This document shows, piece after piece, positions 41,516-46,088 of a stretch of DNA of 46,088 nt. The first letter of the stretch is position 1. Every line of letters starts with the position of its first letter. The stretch spans positions 1 to 46,088 of the forward strand of contig NZ_PJRP01000029.1 of the NCBI RefSeq assembly GCF_002858765.1, given 5' to 3'. The notes beneath the pieces were generated by a model. The model saw only the letters and a list, made by a program, of their open reading frames with translations, did no database searches and was not told the origin of the DNA. The position numbers and the translations under genes were made by a program. The DNA comes from Cupriavidus pauculus. Its GTDB lineage: Bacteria; Pseudomonadota; Gammaproteobacteria; Burkholderiales; Burkholderiaceae.

Positions 41516-41666
41516 GATGATTTCCTCCGATGGATGGCGTTTGCTGGTTTGTGTTGTCAGGGCCGTTGCCCTGCCTCCAGTAATGCCGCAGCCCACCCGC
41601 AGGAGGACGCCCGTTCTGTAAGCCGTGTAACGAGGCATTTCGGCCCCTCGGGACAATGCTTGCATG

Positions 41667-42785
41667 TCAGGTCGTGCAGACAGGTTCTCCGCTGCAAGCG
41701 CCAAGCCGTTCGCGCATGCCGGCGGACATCCACCGTGTTCCCGCCGCATCCACCGTCAGCGCGTCCACGCCCGACATCGCGCCCAGCCAGCGCTGCCCTG
41801 CCCCCTGCCCCGCCACCATCATCGCCGGGCCCATGCCGTTGACCGCATCCGCATGGCGCGCCACCAGCACCACGCCGCGCATGCGCTGTTCCGGCATGCC
41901 GGTGTCGGGATCGAGGATGTGGTGGTAGCGCTTGCCCGCCACCGTGAAGCTGCGCTCGTAGTCGCCCGACGCGGCCACCACGGCATCGCCGCGCAGGCGC
42001 AGCACACCGATCAGCGTGGCAGGCGCCATCGGGTCGCGCACGCCGATGCGCCAGTCCTGCTCGTGCGAATGGCTCCCCGGATGTGCCCCTGTGCGGCCCT
42101 GCGGCTGCCCGCTGACCAGCACGTCGCCACCGCCGTTGATCATTGCCGCTTCCACGCCATGCGCCTTGAGCACGGCCATGCCGGCCTGCAGGATGGTCAG
42201 CTTGGCGATGCCGCCCAGGTCGACCCGCATGCCGCGCCGGCGCAGGAACGCCGTCTGCCGCGTCGGGTCGAGCAACAGGTCGCGGTAATCCACAAGCCGA
42301 AGTTCACGCGCGATCTCGTCGGCGGCCGGCACCACCGGCTCGGCCCGATCAAAGCGCCATCCGGTCAAGGCCCCCACCGTCATGTCGAACGCGCCACGGC
42401 TGCGCGCCGAGACGGCCTGCCCCATCGTCAACACGCGCAGCATCTCGGGCGGCACCGGCACCGGCTGCAGCCCTGCCGACAGTTGCATCGCGTGAACGGG
42501 GTTGCCCAGGCGGTAACGGCTCATCATGTCCGCCAGGCGGGTCATCTCCGTCCAGGCCGCCTGCATGGCCGCGTCGGCGGTGCGCTGGTCCACGCCATCC
42601 ACGGTGATGTCCAAGCGCGTCCCCATCAGCGTGCGCGATGACTGCGCCACGCCCACGCCCGCCAGCACTGGGCGCAGCCACAGCGCCGTGGCCAGCAACG
42701 GCACGGCCTGCACCCATCGGCGCCGCGCCGCGCCGTGCGCGGACATGCCCGCCGTCTCCGGCCGGAAAATGTTGGCCTGCTCCAT
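41667..42785 (-). CDS. apbE: FAD:protein FMN transferase ApbE (NosX type)
   Basis: A 372-residue periplasmic flavin transferase that joins FMN to a Thr in Asp-x-x-Ser-Gly-Ala-Thr motifs. An N-terminal Tat-like signal (ARRRWVQAVPLLATALW) precedes the family motifs LMGTRLDITV, SRGAFDMTVGAL, VDLGGIAKLTILQAG, INGGGDVLVSG and HHILDPDTGMPEQ. The usual GGIAKG reads GGIAKL here. Set divergently beside nosZ-nosR, it is the NosX protein of the nitrous oxide reductase system, and its target is in the neighbouring NosR. Confidence 0.92.
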   Translation of the reverse strand: MEQANIFRPETAGMSAHGAARRRWVQAVPLLATALWLRPVLAGVGVAQSSRTLMGTRLDITVDGVDQRTADAAMQAAWTEMTRLADMMSRYRLGNPVHAMQLSAGLQPVPVPPEMLRVLTMGQAVSARSRGAFDMTVGALTGWRFDRAEPVVPAADEIARELRLVDYRDLLLDPTRQTAFLRRRGMRVDLGGIAKLTILQAGMAVLKAHGVEAAMINGGGDVLVSGQPQGRTGAHPGSHSHEQDWRIGVRDPMAPATLIGVLRLRGDAVVAASGDYERSFTVAGKRYHHILDPDTGMPEQRMRGVVLVARHADAVNGMGPAMMVAGQGAGQRWLGAMSGVDALTVDAAGTRWMSAGMRERLGACSGEPVCTT

Positions 42786-42861
42786 GATCCGTTCCCCTCG
42801 TATCGCAAAACAGCCATTCTAGAAATGCTGCAAGCCCCGCGCGTTGGAACAAATCAAACTG

Positions 42862-42875
42862 TTGTTGAGAATCAT
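42862..42875. promoter_or_regulatory. Candidate FNR/DNR box before nosZ
   Basis: TTGTT-GAGA-ATCAT matches the TTGAT-N4-ATCAA consensus at eight of ten positions, between divergent apbE and nosZ. It would allow oxygen- and NO-dependent control, usual for nos genes. No strong -10 follows at the expected distance. Confidence 0.5.
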
Positions 42876-42999
42876 AATTTCTTTGATTCGTTGACCGCCA
42901 TCAATCCCCTCTTTGGAAAGAGCCCGGAATATCTCGTCAATTCCAGTGCGATTTCATTTCTGGCCGGAACTGCCGGTCATTACTATCCCGAGGGTCTCG

Positions 43000-44922
43000 A
43001 TGAGCAAGCAGAACGAGAACAGGAACGCTGCAGGCGGAATTGGTCGCCGCCAGTTCCTGGGCACGGCCGCCATGGCCAGCCTGGCAGGTATCGCAGCATG
43101 TTCCGACAAGGGCGCCGCCGTGGCGAGCGCCAGCAGCGAAGGCAAGGCGGCACCGGCGACGGCGCACGGCGGCAGCGCCGCCAACATCCACCTGAAGCCG
43201 GGCGAACTCGATACGTACTACGGCCTCTGGAGCGGCGGCCACACCGGCGACATGCGCGTGCTGGGCCTGCCGTCGGGCCGCGAGTTGCTGCGCATCCCGT
43301 GTTTCGTGCCCGATGCGCTGGTGGGCTGGGGCATCACCAACGAGTCGAAGAAGGTCATGGGCACCAAGCCGGACGGCTCGCTGCGCTACACCGTCGGCGA
43401 CACGCACCACACGCACGCGTCGTACAAGGACGGCAACTACGACGGCCGCTACGCGTGGATCAACGATAAGATCAACTCGCGCATCGCACGCATCCGGCTC
43501 GACTACTTCATCTGCGACAAGATCACCGAGCTGCCCAATGTGCAGGGCTTCCACGGTATCTTCCCGGACAAGCGCGACCCGGTGGACCCGGCCATCAACT
43601 ACACCACGCGCGTGTTCTGCGGCGCCGAGTTCGCCATTCCGCTGCCCAACACGCCGACCGACGACGGCACGAAGTACCGCAGCCTGTTCTCGTGCGTCGA
43701 CGCCGAGACCATGGCCGTGCGCTGGCAGGTGCTGATCGACGGCAACTGCGACCTCGTGGCCACGTCGTATGACGGCAAGCTGGCCGCTACCAACCAGTAC
43801 AACACCGAGAACGGCGCGCACTTCGAGGAGATGATGTCGGCCGAGCGCGACGCCTGCCTGTTCTTCAACATCGCCCGTATCGAGGCGGCCGTCAAGGCCG
43901 GCAAGTTCAAGACCTACGGCGACTCGAAGGTGCCGGTGGTGGACGGCACGCACGCCGCCAACCCGGACCCGAAGACTGCGCTGACCGCGTATGTGTCGGT
44001 GCCGAAGAACCCGCACGGCGTGAACGCCAGCCCCGACCAGAAGTACTTCATCTGCGCCGGCAAGCTGTCGCCAACCTGCACGGTAATCGAGCTGTCGAAG
44101 GTGCTCGACTGGTTCGACGGCAAGATGGAGAAGATCGACGACGCCATCGTGGCCGAAGTCGAACTGGGCCTGGGGCCGCTGCATACCGCGTTCGACGGGC
44201 GCGGCAATGCCTACACCACGCTGTTCCTGGACAGCCAGCTCGTGAAGTGGAACGTCGACGCGGCCATCCGCTTCCACGGCGGCGACAAGAACGCCAAGTA
44301 CGTGGTGGACCGGCTCGACGTGCAATACCAGCCCGGCCACGTCAACGCCTCGCAGTCGGAAACGATTGCGGCCGATGGCAAGTACCTGGCCGTGGGCTGC
44401 AAGTTCTCGAAGGACCGCTTCCTGCCGGTGGGCCCGCTGCACGCCGAGAACGAACAGCTGGTGGACATCTCCGGCGACAAGATGGTGCTGCTGGCCGACC
44501 ACCCGGTGCGCGGCGAGCCGCATGACTTCGTCATCTTCAAGCGCGACCTGGTGAAGCCGAAGCAGGTCTATGCGATGGACGACTTCCCGCTGGCGGTCAG
44601 CCCGGACAAGTCGGGCGTCACGCGCGAAGGCAAGAAGGTGACGGTGCGCATGACGTCGCAGGCGCCCGTGTTCAGCCTGCGCGAGTTCAAGCTGAAGAAG
44701 GGCGACGAGGTCACGCTGATCCTGACCAACCTGGACAAGGTCGAGGATCTGACGCACGGCTTTGCGATCCCGAAGTACAACGTCAACTTCATCGTGAACC
44801 CGCAGGAAACGGCCTCCGTGACGTTTATCGCGGACAAGCCCGGCGTCTTCTGGTGCTACTGCACCCACTTCTGCCACGCGCTGCACCTGGAAATGCGTAC
44901 CCGCATGATCGTCGAAGCCTGA
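43000..44922 (+). CDS. nosZ: Nitrous oxide reductase (Sec/Tat clade I type)
   Basis: A 640-residue copper enzyme that reduces N2O to N2 in the periplasm, the last step of denitrification. It has a Tat signal (IGRRQFLGTAAMASLAGIAAC), so it is clade I. The seven-bladed propeller holds the CuZ histidines, starting with DTHHTHASY; the C-terminal cupredoxin carries the CuA ligands in CYCTHFCHALHLEM (Cys621, Cys625, His629, Met632). The ATG at 43000 is chosen because it opens the Tat signal and follows AGGGTC weakly. It is followed by nosR 58 bases downstream. Confidence 0.96.
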   Translation: MSKQNENRNAAGGIGRRQFLGTAAMASLAGIAACSDKGAAVASASSEGKAAPATAHGGSAANIHLKPGELDTYYGLWSGGHTGDMRVLGLPSGRELLRIPCFVPDALVGWGITNESKKVMGTKPDGSLRYTVGDTHHTHASYKDGNYDGRYAWINDKINSRIARIRLDYFICDKITELPNVQGFHGIFPDKRDPVDPAINYTTRVFCGAEFAIPLPNTPTDDGTKYRSLFSCVDAETMAVRWQVLIDGNCDLVATSYDGKLAATNQYNTENGAHFEEMMSAERDACLFFNIARIEAAVKAGKFKTYGDSKVPVVDGTHAANPDPKTALTAYVSVPKNPHGVNASPDQKYFICAGKLSPTCTVIELSKVLDWFDGKMEKIDDAIVAEVELGLGPLHTAFDGRGNAYTTLFLDSQLVKWNVDAAIRFHGGDKNAKYVVDRLDVQYQPGHVNASQSETIAADGKYLAVGCKFSKDRFLPVGPLHAENEQLVDISGDKMVLLADHPVRGEPHDFVIFKRDLVKPKQVYAMDDFPLAVSPDKSGVTREGKKVTVRMTSQAPVFSLREFKLKKGDEVTLILTNLDKVEDLTHGFAIPKYNVNFIVNPQETASVTFIADKPGVFWCYCTHFCHALHLEMRTRMIVEA

Positions 44923-44980
44923 CGCCCGCCCCGCCGTCCGCGCAGTCCCCACGCGCGCGGACGGGCGACGCCCCCGAGCC

Positions 44981-46088
44981 ATGTCAATTCTCTCCGTCTT
45001 GCGCGCGGCCCTGCTGGCCGCGCTGCTGCTTGCCGCCCACGCGTGGCACCCCGCCCTGGCCGATACGGCCTACGAGGCGCATCTGCCCGACGACCTGGCC
45101 ACCGTGCCCGACCTGTGCGCCCGGGCCCCCTGCAAGGAAGTCTTTCCTGGCGCGGATACGTTTTCCGTACGCAAGGGCCAGCCGCCATACGTCGAGGCCT
45201 ACGGACCTGCTGGCGCCGATGGCAAGCGCCCGCTGCTGGGCTACGTGATGCTGTCGACCGATATCACCGACACGCCGGCCTACTCCGGCAAGCCCGTGGT
45301 GACGCTGATCGGCATGGACAACGCGGGCCGCTTTGTCGGCATCAAGGTGCTCAAGCACTCCGAGCCGATCCTGCTGCTTGGCATTCCCGAAACCGCGCTG
45401 CCACGCTTCAACGCGCAGTACGTCGGGAAGTCCGTCACCGACAAGATCGAGATCGGCAGTGCGCGCCCGGACGAAGGCGTGCTTGGCGTCGATGCCATCT
45501 CGGGCGCCACTGTGACCGTCATCGCCCAGAATCAGGTGCTGATGACGTCCGGCGCGGCCGTGGCGCGGCAGGTCGGCATCCTGGCGCCGGTACAGCGCGC
45601 AGCCGCACAGTTCGCGGCTGGCAATCCGCAGTTGACCTGGAAGGCCCTGGTCGACCAGGGCCTCGTCAAGACGCTGCGCATCGACACCAGCCAGGTGGGC
45701 CTTGAAAAGTCGAGCGAGCCGTTCATCGAACTCTGGTTCGGTGACCTGAACCATCCTGACGTGGGACGCAGCGTGCTGGGTGAGCGCGGATGGCAGAACC
45801 TGCGGCAAAGCCTGCGTTCTGGAGAAAATGCGATCTTCGTGATTCGCACGGCCGGCAAGGAATCGTTCAAGGGGTCGGGCTTTGTGCGCGGCGGCCTTTA
45901 CGACCGCGTGCAGATCCGCCAGGGCGACGACACCTTTACCTTCCGCGATCTCGACTACCTGAACCTCTACGGCCTGGCGCCCGACGACGCCCCGCCATTT
46001 AATGAATCGGCTATCTTCATCGTGCGCTCGGGGTCTTTCTCGGCGGCGTGGCCGTGGAAGCTGGTCTTCCTGGGCAACCGCGTCGACC
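44981..46088 (+). CDS. nosR: NosR membrane flavoprotein regulator, 5' part
   Basis: The first 369 codons, open to the window edge; full NosR is about twice as long, with polytopic membrane and ferredoxin-like parts still to come. Visible are a signal sequence (residues 1-27), a short Cys pair (CARAPC) and the periplasmic FMN-binding domain with DAISGAT at residues 171-177, whose Thr177 is the expected flavin attachment site for ApbE. NosR feeds electrons to NosZ and is needed for nosZ expression. Here it lies downstream of nosZ. Confidence 0.93.
   Translation, partial: MSILSVLRAALLAALLLAAHAWHPALADTAYEAHLPDDLATVPDLCARAPCKEVFPGADTFSVRKGQPPYVEAYGPAGADGKRPLLGYVMLSTDITDTPAYSGKPVVTLIGMDNAGRFVGIKVLKHSEPILLLGIPETALPRFNAQYVGKSVTDKIEIGSARPDEGVLGVDAISGATVTVIAQNQVLMTSGAAVARQVGILAPVQRAAAQFAAGNPQLTWKALVDQGLVKTLRIDTSQVGLEKSSEPFIELWFGDLNHPDVGRSVLGERGWQNLRQSLRSGENAIFVIRTAGKESFKGSGFVRGGLYDRVQIRQGDDTFTFRDLDYLNLYGLAPDDAPPFNESAIFIVRSGSFSAAWPWKLVFLGNRVD

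Noticed and set aside
42884..42895. TTGATTCGTTGA as an FNR site before nosZ
   Set aside because: Its second half-site does not match ATCAA; the site at 42862 fits better.

Overview
The window is about two-thirds G+C, densely coded, and carries gene sets typical of Burkholderiaceae: egtD with an EgtB-like gene, thyA-folA, orn next to an M48 protease and rsgA, a Bug-family solute receptor, kdgT-dtnK-pdxA2, and nos genes. The closest fit is Cupriavidus or Ralstonia. This is inferred from gene content and protein style; no search was run. No rRNA, tRNA or CRISPR array was seen.

Left part (1-6.2 kb). After a truncated secreted protein and a DUF4399 protein come a secreted SUMF1-domain protein and, convergent with it, a membrane Ser/Thr kinase with a DUF4384 domain. 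Beyond the kinase lie four small genes in a row. All four encode peptides with a 26-residue leader ending in Gly-Gly; three have Asn/Gln-rich cores and two of those are recent duplicates. A sigma-54-type promoter precedes them and a strong terminator follows. This is the best candidate for an undescribed system: a family of exported peptides with no transporter gene in sight.

Middle (6.2-28.3 kb) is mostly housekeeping: a DEAD-box helicase with a repeat-rich tail; egtD plus an EgtB-family gene in which all three expected iron-binding histidines appear replaced; a yybP-ykoY (Mn2+) riboswitch ahead of a TerC-family gene; thyA-folA; pmbA, darP, mog; an AEC transporter; orn; an M48 protease with rsgA and a DUF2007 gene. 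A complete IS3-family element with 3-bp target duplications follows, then a CobD/CbiB-like protein, pirin with its divergent LysR regulator, gluQ and rhlE.

Right part (28.3-46.1 kb) is catabolic and accessory: phoD behind a three-repeat Pho box; a CoA-transferase and Bug receptor divergent from an IclR regulator; a DUF2167 / site-2 protease / GST operon; a D-threonate-type operon kdgT-dtnK-pdxA2 followed by a DeoR regulator; a secreted two-repeat protein; and denitrification genes, with apbE (nosX) divergent from nosZ and nosR, the last running off the window. ApbE would attach FMN to NosR, whose SGAT target motif is visible.
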